A stretch of DNA of 64,000 nucleotides from Bact-08 sp964533215 (lineage in GTDB: Bacteria; Bacteroidota; Bacteroidia; Bacteroidales; UBA932): positions 1,054,001 through 1,118,000 of the forward strand of contig CAZHLJ010000001.1 in the NCBI GenBank assembly GCA_964533215.1, given 5' to 3'. Within the stretch, counting starts at the first letter, position 1; each line of letters begins with the position of its first letter. A model generated the notes under the pieces. The model ran no database searches, was not told the DNA's origin, and saw only the letters and a program-made list of their open reading frames with translations. Below are positions 36,106 to 44,842 of the stretch, one piece after another. The position numbers and the translations under genes were made by a program.

Positions 36106-36732
36106 AGATAGAACTTCCAGTAAAACATATCTGACTGAGTAGGGGGTTGCCTGTGTGATTTTTTTTACGTTTAAAGCATACTCATATCCTTTCTCATAAG
36201 AGAATCCATCAATCTTGGTCAGAGCCATCCAGTTATCCGTCCCATTCTCCTTAACACGTAATGCATCATATACCTTTGGTGCTTGTCCGCCCTCTTCATA
36301 CTCGCTAGGATACTTAGGAGTAAACTTGACCGTCTCCGAAGCTACAAAAAGGCAAATGTTTTTCTCGCTATCTTTTGTGATGACCTTATTTTTGGAAAGA
36401 AGCTCAACAAATATATATTTGACTGATGAAACATCCTGAGGAGGTTCCTTCATCCAGACCTTTTTCACTTTAAAGGTATATTCATAACCTCTTTCATATT
36501 CAAAGTCAAACCCTTCCGTGATGATATCAACCAACATATGCTTTTGATTGTTATCGCTGTCAGAGAATATCAATGGTTCTGTAACAACATTATTCATTAC
36601 ACTGGCTCCATATCCAGTCTCTGCATAAATTGTCATCTCTACGATTTTCTCTCTGTCTCCTTCTTCTTTAATACAGCTGTAAAGGGACGCACATAAACAG
36701 ATTATGCTTACAAATAATACAAGTCTTTTCAT
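36088..36732 (-). CDS. Lipoprotein with two DUF4377 domains
   Basis: A 214-residue protein with a type II signal peptide: hydrophobic residues 4-19 and the lipobox CLCASLYSC (lipidated Cys20). Two copies of the DUF4377 pattern follow: FDFEYERGYEYTFKVKK with KYIFVELLSK (about 72-115), and FSYEKGYEYALNVKK with RYVLLEVLSK (about 170-210). DUF4377 is common in Bacteroidota envelope proteins and HslJ-like stress proteins; its activity is unknown. The gene is convergent with the glutamate operon. Confidence 0.78.
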   Translation of the reverse strand: MKRLVLFVSIICLCASLYSCIKEEGDREKIVEMTIYAETGYGASVMNNVVTEPLIFSDSDNNQKHMLVDIITEGFDFEYERGYEYTFKVKKVWMKEPPQDVSSVKYIFVELLSKNKVITKDSEKNICLFVASETVKFTPKYPSEYEEGGQAPKVYDALRVKENGTDNWMALTKIDGFSYEKGYEYALNVKKITQATPYSVRYVLLEVLSKNPKK

Positions 36733-36805
36733 TTCAGTAATTTCCTATGAATTTATATATCTGATAGATGATAAATCCATTTTAAACGCTGCATGAATAT
36801 GATAA

Positions 36806-37723
36806 TTATTTTATTTTTTCTCGTAATCGATCTATAACCTTTGCGCTCACCCAATATACATCCATGTCATTTTTTTCATCGGTATAACGAGTGAAGAACA
36901 GGTACTTTCCATCTGGACTGACTGTTGGGAAAGCTTCTTGATAACTGGTGTTTATATCCTCTCCCATGCTGATTGGTTCAGACCATGCGTCGGAATGAAT
37001 GTCATGAAAGCTGATAAATAGATCTCCATATTCACTTCGCCTGAGAGAAGAAAAAATCAAATAACTATTATCTCTGGCAATATAGGGAGTCCAGTCCTCT
37101 GATGTAGAGTTTATACTTGATGGCAATGTCTCAGGCAAAAGATAATCTCCATTTTTCAAATTTGATCTTAATATATCGCATGTCCAATTCTCGCCTATCC
37201 ATTTATAATCTATAAAATAAAGAGTTCCATCGTTGGTGGATGATGCTTGATTCTGACCATTGGCAGTGTTTATAGTTGGACTGATGCTTTGGGGCTTGCT
37301 CCATCTATTGCCATGTCTTTCAATAAACCATATGTCGCGGTTCTTCTCTGTTTCGGTAGAAAAATATAGTCTATTACCATCATTGGATAAAAAAGGATCC
37401 ATCCAATTCACACTCTCCCCAAATGGGGCAAAATTTACAGGTTTTGTCCAACGATTGTTAATCCTTGACATAACCCATAAATTTGTTTTGCCACCATTAG
37501 ACTGGTCTTCACGAGAAACCCAATACACTTCGTTACCATCGGGTGAGAAAATTGCAGGGCTGTGCTCCATACTTTTTCCGGAAATTAAACCTGGGGCAAA
37601 TATTACAGGAGTATCACCGGGAGGAGTCATTCCCAGATAATCTCCATATAAATCGGTGAATTGCTGTCCAAATAGCGAGCTTGCAAATAGACATAAAATG
37701 ATAATCACGAATTCTTTTTTCAT
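36806..37723 (-). CDS. Secreted PD40/TolB-like beta-propeller protein
   Basis: A 305-residue protein with a signal peptide ending SLFGQ (residue 20). Repeats of the PD40 type are visible: FSPDGNEVYWVSRED, LSNDGNRLYFSTETE, ARDNSYLIFSSLRRS and VSPDGKYLFFTRY, each a propeller blade with the SPDG turn. Such proteins bind ligands or proteins in the periplasm; OmpA-fused versions attach to peptidoglycan, but no OmpA domain is present. Its partner cannot be predicted. It is downstream of the AraC-GyrI gene by 25 nt. Confidence 0.78.
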   Translation of the reverse strand: MKKEFVIIILCLFASSLFGQQFTDLYGDYLGMTPPGDTPVIFAPGLISGKSMEHSPAIFSPDGNEVYWVSREDQSNGGKTNLWVMSRINNRWTKPVNFAPFGESVNWMDPFLSNDGNRLYFSTETEKNRDIWFIERHGNRWSKPQSISPTINTANGQNQASSTNDGTLYFIDYKWIGENWTCDILRSNLKNGDYLLPETLPSSINSTSEDWTPYIARDNSYLIFSSLRRSEYGDLFISFHDIHSDAWSEPISMGEDINTSYQEAFPTVSPDGKYLFFTRYTDEKNDMDVYWVSAKVIDRLREKIK

Positions 37724-37748
37724 ATTTGCCCGATTTAAAATTGATACT

Positions 37749-38711
37749 CTACAAAAGTTTGACTGGGATACAAATATCTAGGATAAATCTGCGTTTGACA
37801 TCTTCTTCAGGTGAATTGTAGTATAACTCATAAGGATACCCATCCCTTGGTTGGTAGCCACTTTCTGCCAACCACAGGCACATTGTATTCCATGCTTTTT
37901 CAAACCCTTTCTCATCAATTTCAAAGTGTCCCACAGCATATTTTCCTCCGTCCAATTTCATTTTGCCTATCTCTCCTTCCACTTTCACATCGGATTCAAC
38001 AGTGATGCAGGCACTTTGGCGGACTTGCTCAATGGCTGTTATTGCAGGGTCATCATGATAAACCGTAATGGTTTTTGTCTTTGGAAAATTCAAAAGACCT
38101 CTTGGGCCTGCCCATTTAATCAGTTTTTCATACGCTTTCCCGATTTGGTTAAACTGACCGGTGTGCCGACAGTAAACAACGTTAAATTCGGGCATCTCTT
38201 TAATTTCAACTTTTGTGTCCATGATAATAAAATTTGAGTGATTGATTTGATTTAAATTGTCACTGCAAAGTTGTACTCTATAATCAGGACTTAGTTGATT
38301 TATCTTGCGAGTCAGTTGTCCATTCTTGCTAAAATATAACCCATCTTTTGCAAAAACCGCCTTTTCTGTTTCTCTGAATTCTTTGGCAGTCAATCCAAAA
38401 TATTTACGGAATGTGCGGCTAAAATGAGCTACACTGCCAAACCCACAGTTAGAGGCAATTTCGCTTATTGAAATGTTTTCCTCGTTCCTAAGTTGTTGAG
38501 CTGCTTTTTCTATCCTTATCCGTTGGATAAAAGAGTTTAGTGTTTCATTAGTAAGGCTTGAAAAAATCCTATGGAAGTGAAAAGGTGAAAAACAGGCAAT
38601 CTGAGAGATCTTATCGAGCGATATCTCTTCATCGATATGTTTCTCGATATAGTCCATCACCATATTTATCCTTGCGATATATTCCCTTCTGCTTCTCTCT
38701 TTTGTATTCAT
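37749..38711 (-). CDS. AraC-family regulator with GyrI-like effector domain
   Basis: A 320-residue protein. An N-terminal AraC DNA-binding domain (about 10-105) has HTH blocks ISQIACFSPFHFHRIF and IASNCGFGSVAHFSRTF. The C-terminal half (about 170-320) is a GyrI/SOUL-like small-molecule-binding fold, as in Rob/BmrR-type multidrug sensors (VVYCRHTGQFNQIG, YPYELYYNSPEED). The start at 38711 (MNTKERSRRE) is preferred; the open frame 30 nt longer runs into a repeat element. It probably senses hydrophobic drugs. Confidence 0.85.
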   Translation of the reverse strand: MNTKERSRREYIARINMVMDYIEKHIDEEISLDKISQIACFSPFHFHRIFSSLTNETLNSFIQRIRIEKAAQQLRNEENISISEIASNCGFGSVAHFSRTFRKYFGLTAKEFRETEKAVFAKDGLYFSKNGQLTRKINQLSPDYRVQLCSDNLNQINHSNFIIMDTKVEIKEMPEFNVVYCRHTGQFNQIGKAYEKLIKWAGPRGLLNFPKTKTITVYHDDPAITAIEQVRQSACITVESDVKVEGEIGKMKLDGGKYAVGHFEIDEKGFEKAWNTMCLWLAESGYQPRDGYPYELYYNSPEEDVKRRFILDICIPVKLL

Positions 38712-38722
38712 TTTTCTGATTT

Positions 38723-38743
38723 TTTTGGAGTGGCAAACCAATT
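38723..38743. repeat. Copy 1 of a 21-bp dispersed repeat
   Basis: The 21 bp from 38723 (core GGAGTGGCAAACC) is identical to 50716-50736. It lies just past the 3' end of the M50-like gene. It has short TTGG/CCAA ends that could pair across 9 nt. Confidence 0.6.
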
Positions 38744-38748
38744 ATCAA

Positions 38749-39300
38749 TTACATTATCAGTTTATTTACTCCGATCACCAACAGGATGCTCAATGTGCTC
38801 AGTGTAGTATAATAACCGACACCCTTCATATTCAGTTTAAGTAAATAGCTGCTTCTCCATGTAATAAGTGATAAGGCAGATATTACTATTATTGCTGCTG
38901 TATATGGTCCTATATTAAGAATTGATGATATTTTAGCTTCATCCTGAATCCTGAATTCTCCAAAAACAATTGAGAAAATACGAGTAAATGCGGCAAAGAA
39001 AACGAACGGATAGGCATATATGGATTTTGTCTTTTCAATTATTGCTGAAAAAATTAAAGCCTGAAGAATAGTAAACGCAGGTCCTCCCATACTAATATAT
39101 AAACCATGAGCTTTATCCAGATAGTATCCGCTACGAGCTGTTGAATCATTCAAGCTTAAGACCATGTCATTGCCTAGCAGCTCTCCTACAAACCAGTGCC
39201 CAAATTCATGAAAAAGGTAAGAGCAGAAAGCAACCGGAATAAACATTAAAGCAATTTTCCAGCTGATTCTGCTTTCGATAAGATCATTCTTTATACTCAT
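38749..39300 (-). CDS. Small M50-like membrane metallopeptidase
   Basis: A 183-residue membrane protein with about five helices. The first contains FHEFGHW (residues 30-36), an HExxH zinc motif embedded in the membrane like site-2 proteases and SpoIVFB; a later SMGGPAFTI resembles the family's glycine-rich loop, though the usual third ligand NxxPxxxxD is not obvious. It may be an intramembrane peptidase or a degenerate relative. The start overlaps the stop of the DUF6144-like gene by 4 nt. Confidence 0.62.
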   Translation of the reverse strand: MSIKNDLIESRISWKIALMFIPVAFCSYLFHEFGHWFVGELLGNDMVLSLNDSTARSGYYLDKAHGLYISMGGPAFTILQALIFSAIIEKTKSIYAYPFVFFAAFTRIFSIVFGEFRIQDEAKISSILNIGPYTAAIIVISALSLITWRSSYLLKLNMKGVGYYTTLSTLSILLVIGVNKLIM

Positions 39301-39845
39301 TCCCAGATATTATTCCTTGGTATTATTTTCATAAGGCAAATATCGTCCCCCATTTTTATACTTTTCAACAGCTCTACATCCACCTCGCAGCCAAAAGCTT
39401 TTTCGAAAAGGACCTTGCTGTAACCTGTAGTGCATTGGCACCATGTGTCAGTATCTAATCTATCTACATCGGCAAGCATAGGACAAGGACAAAATGGAAA
39501 TTGAAGATGGAGCTCACCATTCATGTATGATAGGCCAGCCGCCCTTGCCTTCTCCTGGTTTGCAAATTCTTCCCAGTCAGAGGATGATTCAATCAACTCT
39601 TTCACAAGATTGTATTTTTCATCCATCTCATATCCACATTGACAGTTCATCCGTATCTTCTTTACAGAGGCTACATCAAAGTTATCTTCCAATCTCCTCA
39701 TGGTGTTCTTTACCCAAGTGGGGTTATCCTCGGACGAAGATTCCCCGTTATTTCCAAATACAACTTTTTTTGCAACCAATACGTCACTTTCAACTTTCAC
39801 TGCACTGTAAATTGCCTGCTCATGAATTTTTCTAATATCAAACAT
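39297..39845 (-). CDS. Cysteine-rich protein, weakly recognised as DUF6144
   Basis: A 182-residue cytosolic-looking protein with no membrane segment. Three cysteine clusters stand out: NCQCGYEMD (about 68-76), FPFCPCPML (about 117-125) and WCQCTTGYSK (about 136-145), suggesting metal or Fe-S binding. The C-terminal GCEVDVELLKSIKMGDD is a familiar block in DUF6144-type proteins. Function is unknown. It is translationally coupled to the M50-like gene. Confidence 0.58.
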   Translation of the reverse strand: MFDIRKIHEQAIYSAVKVESDVLVAKKVVFGNNGESSSEDNPTWVKNTMRRLEDNFDVASVKKIRMNCQCGYEMDEKYNLVKELIESSSDWEEFANQEKARAAGLSYMNGELHLQFPFCPCPMLADVDRLDTDTWCQCTTGYSKVLFEKAFGCEVDVELLKSIKMGDDICLMKIIPRNNIWE

Positions 39846-39967
39846 AACGAAATCTTATTTTTAATTTTAAATACCGTTTTTAAACAACAGAACCCATTTC
39901 AATCGGGGCTATCCCATTGGCAGTAATTATATTCTCATCGATGATCGCTCTTATTTATCTAAAGTAT

Positions 39968-40394
39968 TTAATTTTTGTGTTTGATCATTTTCAAAACATT
40001 CTCAATGAGAACATCTCTTTCCTTGTAATCTTTTTCTGAGGTTATTATTTCAATGTCAGGATCAATGCCATTTCCTTCGATTAATTTTCCATCAAGAGTG
40101 TAGGGAATAGTGCTTATCCGGATAGAGTCTTACAGGGATTGCAAAGGTTCTTTTATCAATCCACTCGGGCTTTCCTGTAACTTGAGGCGAATTTTTCGTC
40201 TGCGCTGCTGAATACCCCGGAGACATGTCCTGATCGAATTTTATTATTATTATTTTAGTTAATTCAGGATCAACGTTGCAGTCGCCAAAAGAAGGAGTTG
40301 TGCTGATAACTTTTGGAGGTTCTACTCGGTTTTGAGCAGTAGTAATAGTGCATACAAATACAGTAAAAATTAGTGCTGAAATTGCTTTCTTCAT
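39968..40394 (-). pseudogene. S41-peptidase gene remnant with a large internal deletion
   Basis: From 40394 a signal peptide (MKKAISALIFTVFVCTITTA) leads into an Ig-like domain (PPKVISTTPSFGDCNVDP, ITFDQDM-like KFDQDMSPG, RLYPDKHYSL), typical of secreted S41 peptidases. The frame stops at 40092. In the +1 frame the next 40 codons read DGKLIEGNGIDPDIEI and end ENVLKMIKHKN-TAA at 39968, which is the C-terminal tail of an S41 peptidase. The protease core with the catalytic Ser/Lys is missing between them. The gene is therefore dead. Confidence 0.66.
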
Positions 40395-40488
40395 TGCCCA
40401 TTCGTTTTTTATTAATAAAAGACTACATTTTATCTCTAGTCGTACATTTTCATTACTTACGGCTTAAAACGAATATAAAGGTACAAAA

Positions 40489-41547
40489 CTATTTTTTCAA
40501 AGTGGCCATATCAATTACAAAACGGTACTTAACATCACCTTTTTGCATTCGGTCAAAAGCTTCATTTACTTGTTGAATTTTAATAAGTTCAATATCGGCC
40601 GTGATATTGTGTCTGGCACAGAAATCAAGCATTTCCTGAGTTTCTGCAATACCTCCGATATTTGAACCCGAAAAACTGCGACGTCCCATTATAACATTGA
40701 AAGCGCCCACTTCAAGAGGTTCCGGAGGTAAACCAACAAGTACCACACTTCCATCGTGACGTAGAAGATTGAGATAGGTATTTACATCGTGTTTAGCAGA
40801 AACTGTATCGATAATGAAATGCAACTTATGGGCATATTTGCTCATTTGTTCTGCATCTGAAGACAATACGGCAACATCTGCACCTAAACGTTTGGCGTCT
40901 TCGACCTTTGACGGTGATGTTGTAAATACAATTACTTCTGCACCCATTGCTTTGGCTATTCTGATTGCCAGATGTCCCAATCCTCCAATTCCTGATATAC
41001 CTACTTTTTTACCTGGGCCAGCCTGCCAATGTTTCAATGGAGAATACACTGTAATACCGGCACAAAGCAGCGGTGCTGCCGATGCCAAGTCTAGAGATTC
41101 AGGTACATGTAACATATATTTCTCGTTGCAAACGTAGCTTTCGGAAAATCCGCCGTAGGTCGCACCTCCTAAATATTTATCGGGGCTATTGAACGAATAG
41201 GTTACTCCTTCGTCGCAGAATTGTTCCAGATTGTCTTCGCAGTATTCGCATTTTCCGCAGGAATCAACAATACAACCTATTGCAGAAAGTTCGCCAACTC
41301 TGAAATTTTTAACATGTGCACCAACCCGGGTAACCTTTCCAACAATTTCGTGTCCGGGAACTATAGGCCACATAGTGCCGCCGAAATCGTTTTTTATCTG
41401 GTGCAAATCGGAGTGACAAATACCACAATAAAAGATTTCCATCTCTACATCGTGAGGCTGCAATTCTCTACGTTTAACATTCATTGCATGAAGAGGAATG
41501 TTTACTGCTTCTGTACCAAATGCTTTTATAATTTTTGTTTCCATCAT
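40489..41547 (-). CDS. Zinc-dependent alcohol dehydrogenase, CAD/YahK type
   Basis: A 352-residue medium-chain dehydrogenase. Catalytic zinc ligands are in YCGICHSDLH (about 41-50) and GHEIVGKV (about 67), the structural zinc site in CGKCEYCEDNLEQFC, and the NADP(H) Rossmann motif in GIGGLGHLAIRIAK (about 180-193). It reduces aldehydes such as cinnamaldehydes or aliphatic ones. It follows the secreted flavodoxin gene with overlapping stop and start codons (ATGATG context), so it is part of the redox gene cluster. Confidence 0.9.
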   Translation of the reverse strand: MMETKIIKAFGTEAVNIPLHAMNVKRRELQPHDVEMEIFYCGICHSDLHQIKNDFGGTMWPIVPGHEIVGKVTRVGAHVKNFRVGELSAIGCIVDSCGKCEYCEDNLEQFCDEGVTYSFNSPDKYLGGATYGGFSESYVCNEKYMLHVPESLDLASAAPLLCAGITVYSPLKHWQAGPGKKVGISGIGGLGHLAIRIAKAMGAEVIVFTTSPSKVEDAKRLGADVAVLSSDAEQMSKYAHKLHFIIDTVSAKHDVNTYLNLLRHDGSVVLVGLPPEPLEVGAFNVIMGRRSFSGSNIGGIAETQEMLDFCARHNITADIELIKIQQVNEAFDRMQKGDVKYRFVIDMATLKK

Positions 41548-42101
41548 TTTATCATTTTAATTTCATGTAACCACTTTATAACCTCTGATTTCGCATCCTT
41601 TACAGAACTACCTCTAATAGGAAGACCGTCTAAAACTGTCGATTTTGGACAAAGATTCTTAATATCCGAAACGCTGCGCCCCATACGGCTTCCTTCGTGT
41701 GTAATAAAGGGGACAATGGTTTTTTCCGACAGATTAAAACTCGATAAAAATGTGGCAACCGGGGGAGCAATAGTACTCCACCAATTGGGCGAACCAACAA
41801 AAATCACATCGTATGATTCAATGTTATTGATTTTTGTTTTCAGTTCAGGTCTAAAGCTGGCGTTAATTTCTTTTTTTGCCTGGTCCACAACTGCTTTATA
41901 ATCTTTAGGATAATCCTTTACCGGTTGAATTTCAAAAATATCGGCACCGGTAGCATTTTTGATCTGTTCTGCAATTATGCGGGTATTGCCGCTGTGAGAA
42001 AAATAAACCACCAGCATCTTCTTTGATGCTGTCTGTGCTTGTGAAATCATATTTGTAGCTAATATTGTAATAATGGTTAATAAAAAGACTTTTGCTTTCA
42101 T
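41544..42101 (-). CDS. Exported flavodoxin family protein
   Basis: A 185-residue protein with an N-terminal signal peptide (ends ISQAQ, about residue 23) and a flavodoxin_4-type fold: VYFSHSGNTRIIAEQI (FMN phosphate loop, about 32-47), FVGSPNWWSTIAPP (about 95-108) and ITHEGSRMGRS. Exported flavodoxins are unusual, since flavodoxins normally work in the cytosol; export of FMN protein would need folding or flavin loading in the periplasm. It is coupled to the ADH gene and lies 21 nt after the cupin/CMD gene. Confidence 0.85.
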   Translation of the reverse strand: MKAKVFLLTIITILATNMISQAQTASKKMLVVYFSHSGNTRIIAEQIKNATGADIFEIQPVKDYPKDYKAVVDQAKKEINASFRPELKTKINNIESYDVIFVGSPNWWSTIAPPVATFLSSFNLSEKTIVPFITHEGSRMGRSVSDIKNLCPKSTVLDGLPIRGSSVKDAKSEVIKWLHEIKMIK

Positions 42102-42122
42102 AGTTTATTGTTTGGATTGTTT

Positions 42123-43406
42123 TTATTCCGGGATAACTTCATTCAGACATTTGAGTGCATTAAGTGTTCGCGGGTAACCGATGTATGGCAACAACTGTGT
42201 TGTTACACTCAGAAGTGTTTCTTTATTGTTGCCCACATTCACATTGCCCTGAATGTGTCCCTTTACCTGCGATTCAGTTCCACCCATGCTTATTAGCATA
42301 GAATAAGTTAAGAGCTCTCTGGTTTTGACATCTAATCCGGTTCGGGTTAAGTAATCGCCGAAACAATTGGCTGATAAATACTTTTGTATATGAAGCTGAT
42401 TTTTAGGTGATGTCTCGTACATCTTATCTATCATGTCACCAAAAATGGCTTTTTGTAGTGCCAACCCTTTTTCGTAGCGGCTTTCCGGAGTTGTGGCTGA
42501 TTGCCCTTCCAAAGGAAGATCTATTCCATTTCTTGAAAATATTTCATTGGTTACATTAATAAAATCGATAACCTTTGCAATACCAACATAAGGTACAGAT
42601 TGATACAATACTTCTTTAACTTCAACCGGGCTTACACCCACATTGAGCGCTGCGTTGACAAACATTTTATATTCAGTTAAAGCACCTTGTGCAATGCACG
42701 AACCCATTATCATCATTACTCTGGTTTTAGTATCAATATTGCCGTGATTTACAACTTCGTCAAATGCCCAATTATCGAAAATTTCAATAAGTTCCGGGTC
42801 GGTTTGGGTTGCTTTAGATTTGTAGTTTGGCCAGAGTTCTTCGTGGTTCTTCAAGGCCGCTTCAGTTAAGGTAACTGAAATATTTTTTGAAGCGGCTGTC
42901 GCTTTTGCATATTGCTCGTCATCTACTTCTTTTAACCAAGTAACTTTGTTGTCCTCCGGATTAGTTTCAATTGCCAAATGCGAGAACCAACTATCAGGGG
43001 ATGCTCCATGCCAGTGAACAACATTATATGGAATTTCGACAATATCACCCGGTAGAAGCATCCGGGCAGGTTCTCCTATAGCTTGATAATATCCCTTTCC
43101 ATCAACTACAATAAGAATTTGACCATGCGTGTGACTATGCCAGTTATTACGACAACCGGGTTCAAATGTGACATTAAGTATTGGACAATTTAGGTCCTTA
43201 TTTTGAGTTAAAGGAGCCAAAAAAGCCTGTCCGGTAAAGTATTTAGAATACATTTCAGGAAGTTTGTTTCCCTGAGGAAAAACGCTGATTTTAGATGTTT
43301 CTTCTTTCATATCTTGTGCATTCAAATTAATAAATTGGCTGAATAACAGGGAGCTTGCAATTGTTAAAATAGTTTTCTCCCATTGCAGCCGTAGCAAAAG
43401 GTACAA
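42123..43406 (-). CDS. Cupin plus double carboxymuconolactone decarboxylase (AhpD-like) protein with disrupted 5' end
   Basis: The product combines a cupin domain (metal-binding HSHTHGQ and VVHWHGA, about residues 90-140) with two carboxymuconolactone decarboxylase domains (about 195-285 and 330-420; motifs TRVMMIMG and TRELLTYSML). The open frame starts at a TTG inside a truncated upstream gene; codons after the junction encode a signal peptide (KTILTIASSLLFSQ...NAQ), but its natural ATG seems lost. Translation could start at TTG 43406, or at the internal ATG 43310 without export. It lies in the oxidoreductase cluster. Function is probably peroxide/thiol or small-molecule chemistry. Confidence 0.75.
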   Translation of the reverse strand: MYLLLRLQWEKTILTIASSLLFSQFINLNAQDMKEETSKISVFPQGNKLPEMYSKYFTGQAFLAPLTQNKDLNCPILNVTFEPGCRNNWHSHTHGQILIVVDGKGYYQAIGEPARMLLPGDIVEIPYNVVHWHGASPDSWFSHLAIETNPEDNKVTWLKEVDDEQYAKATAASKNISVTLTEAALKNHEELWPNYKSKATQTDPELIEIFDNWAFDEVVNHGNIDTKTRVMMIMGSCIAQGALTEYKMFVNAALNVGVSPVEVKEVLYQSVPYVGIAKVIDFINVTNEIFSRNGIDLPLEGQSATTPESRYEKGLALQKAIFGDMIDKMYETSPKNQLHIQKYLSANCFGDYLTRTGLDVKTRELLTYSMLISMGGTESQVKGHIQGNVNVGNNKETLLSVTTQLLPYIGYPRTLNALKCLNEVIPE

Positions 43407-43665
43407 ATGAAAGAATAAACAGGTTAAGCATATTTATCCAAAGCACATTATTATCAACTTTAGTAACCGTTTGAAATAAGTGATGATGACTTGCCCAATT
43501 TAATCCTACAAAAAGGAAACTTACGGCATAGCTTAAGAATAAAGGCCACATCTCCAAATAACTTTCTATTGTAGGGTCCTCTGGAGTTTTAAATTGTAGA
43601 ACCATAATTGTAATTATAATGGCCATGACCCCGTCTGTAAAAGTTTCAATTCTATTTTTTTCCAT
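43327..43665 (-). CDS. C-terminally truncated TMEM175/DUF1211-family potassium channel gene
   Basis: A 112-residue fragment. It opens with RIETFTDGVMAIIITIMVLQ, the FSDGVxAIxIT signature of bacterial TMEM175 K+ channels in helix 1, and shows HHHLFQTV and FVPFATAAMGEN of helices 2-3. Family members are about 190-200 residues with six helices; this one loses homology after MGEN and ends in unrelated residues, because the DNA passes into the cupin/CMD gene in another frame. It is 17 nt after the AKR stop. Probably inactive. Confidence 0.62.
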   Translation of the reverse strand: MEKNRIETFTDGVMAIIITIMVLQFKTPEDPTIESYLEMWPLFLSYAVSFLFVGLNWASHHHLFQTVTKVDNNVLWINMLNLFILSFVPFATAAMGENYFNNCKLPVIQPIY

Positions 43666-43682
43666 AATCCATTTATTAAGGG

Positions 43683-44666
43683 TTACAAACCAGTCCTTCT
43701 TTCCAATTCTTCGGGATATCGTTCTCCCAGAACTTTAATTTTTGCCAAAGCAGAATTGATTTCAGATAAATCACTACTTGTGAGCAAAAGATTTGCGGCG
43801 CCAATATTTTCTTCCAGACGGAGAAGCTTTGTCGTTCCGGGAATAGGAACAATGAATGATTTTTGAGCTAAAATCCATGAAAGAGCTACCTGAGCCGGAG
43901 ATGCGTTCTTTTGTTCTGCTATTTTGTTTAATAAATCTATCAGCCCCTGATTGGCTTCCAAATTCTCAGGTGAAAACCTGGGTACTATACTTCTGAAATC
44001 ATTCTTTTCAAATTTGGCATCTTTACTGATTTTACCTGTGAGAAAACCTTTTCCCAAAGGACTAAAAGGAACAAACCCGATTCCCAGTTCTTCGAGAGTT
44101 GGAATTAATTCTTCTTCGGGACGCCTCCACCAGAGGGAATATTCGCTTTGAACGGCAGTCAGGGGATGCACTGCATGAGCTCTGCGAATGGTATTAACTC
44201 CTGCTTCTGAAAGGCCCCAATTTTTGATTTTACCTTCTTTAATTAAATCCTTTATTGTTCCGGCTACTTCTTCAATGGGCGTATTAACATCAACCCGGTG
44301 TTGGTAGTACAAATCAATAACTTCAATGTTAAGTCGTTTCAAAGAACCTTCGACCGACTTTCGTATATATGCAGGGCTGCTGTCCTGTATCTGCTTTCCA
44401 TCCTGAATTTTAATTCCAAACTTTGTGGCAATAACCACTTGTTTACGGAAAGGAGCCAATGCTTCACCAACAAGTTCTTCATTAGTATATGGACCGTACA
44501 TCTCTGCAGTATCAAAAAATGTGATACCTCTATCAAAAGCAGCTCTAATAAGTGAAATACTATCTTTTTTTTCGAGTGTATTACTATAGGCATAGTTTAG
44601 ACCCATGCAACCCAATCCGATTTCGGATATTTTCATTCCGCTGTTTCCAAGTTCTCTTTTTTCCAT
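43683..44666 (-). CDS. Aldo/keto reductase
   Basis: A 327-residue (alpha/beta)8 oxidoreductase. The catalytic tetrad can be read: Asp in FFDTAEMYGP (about 52) with Tyr57, Lys in VIATKFG (about 84) and His in YYQHRVD (about 125); the NADP-binding C-terminal part has VPIPGTTKLLRLEENI. It resembles AKR11/AKR13-type enzymes of plants and bacteria acting on aldehydes. It is the first gene of the minus-strand redox cluster, and faces a divergent AraC regulator. Confidence 0.91.
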   Translation of the reverse strand: MEKRELGNSGMKISEIGLGCMGLNYAYSNTLEKKDSISLIRAAFDRGITFFDTAEMYGPYTNEELVGEALAPFRKQVVIATKFGIKIQDGKQIQDSSPAYIRKSVEGSLKRLNIEVIDLYYQHRVDVNTPIEEVAGTIKDLIKEGKIKNWGLSEAGVNTIRRAHAVHPLTAVQSEYSLWWRRPEEELIPTLEELGIGFVPFSPLGKGFLTGKISKDAKFEKNDFRSIVPRFSPENLEANQGLIDLLNKIAEQKNASPAQVALSWILAQKSFIVPIPGTTKLLRLEENIGAANLLLTSSDLSEINSALAKIKVLGERYPEELERRTGL

Positions 44667-44842
44667 CTCTTTTTTTTCTGTTTGATTAAATCAAAAAATC
44701 ACGATGCAAAGATGAGGGGAAAAAGAGTATTGATTCTTATACGTATTACTGGTTCTTGTACCAAGATTACTGATAATGATTTTCAGGTTGATATTTAATA
44801 AAAAAGCTGTTTACCTTTACATCGGAATTTTAAAAAAAAACT

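Noticed and set aside
41221..41901. 226-codon plus-strand open frame across the ADH and flavodoxin genes
   Set aside because: Covers two clear minus-strand genes with intact motifs; composition is typical of an antisense shadow.
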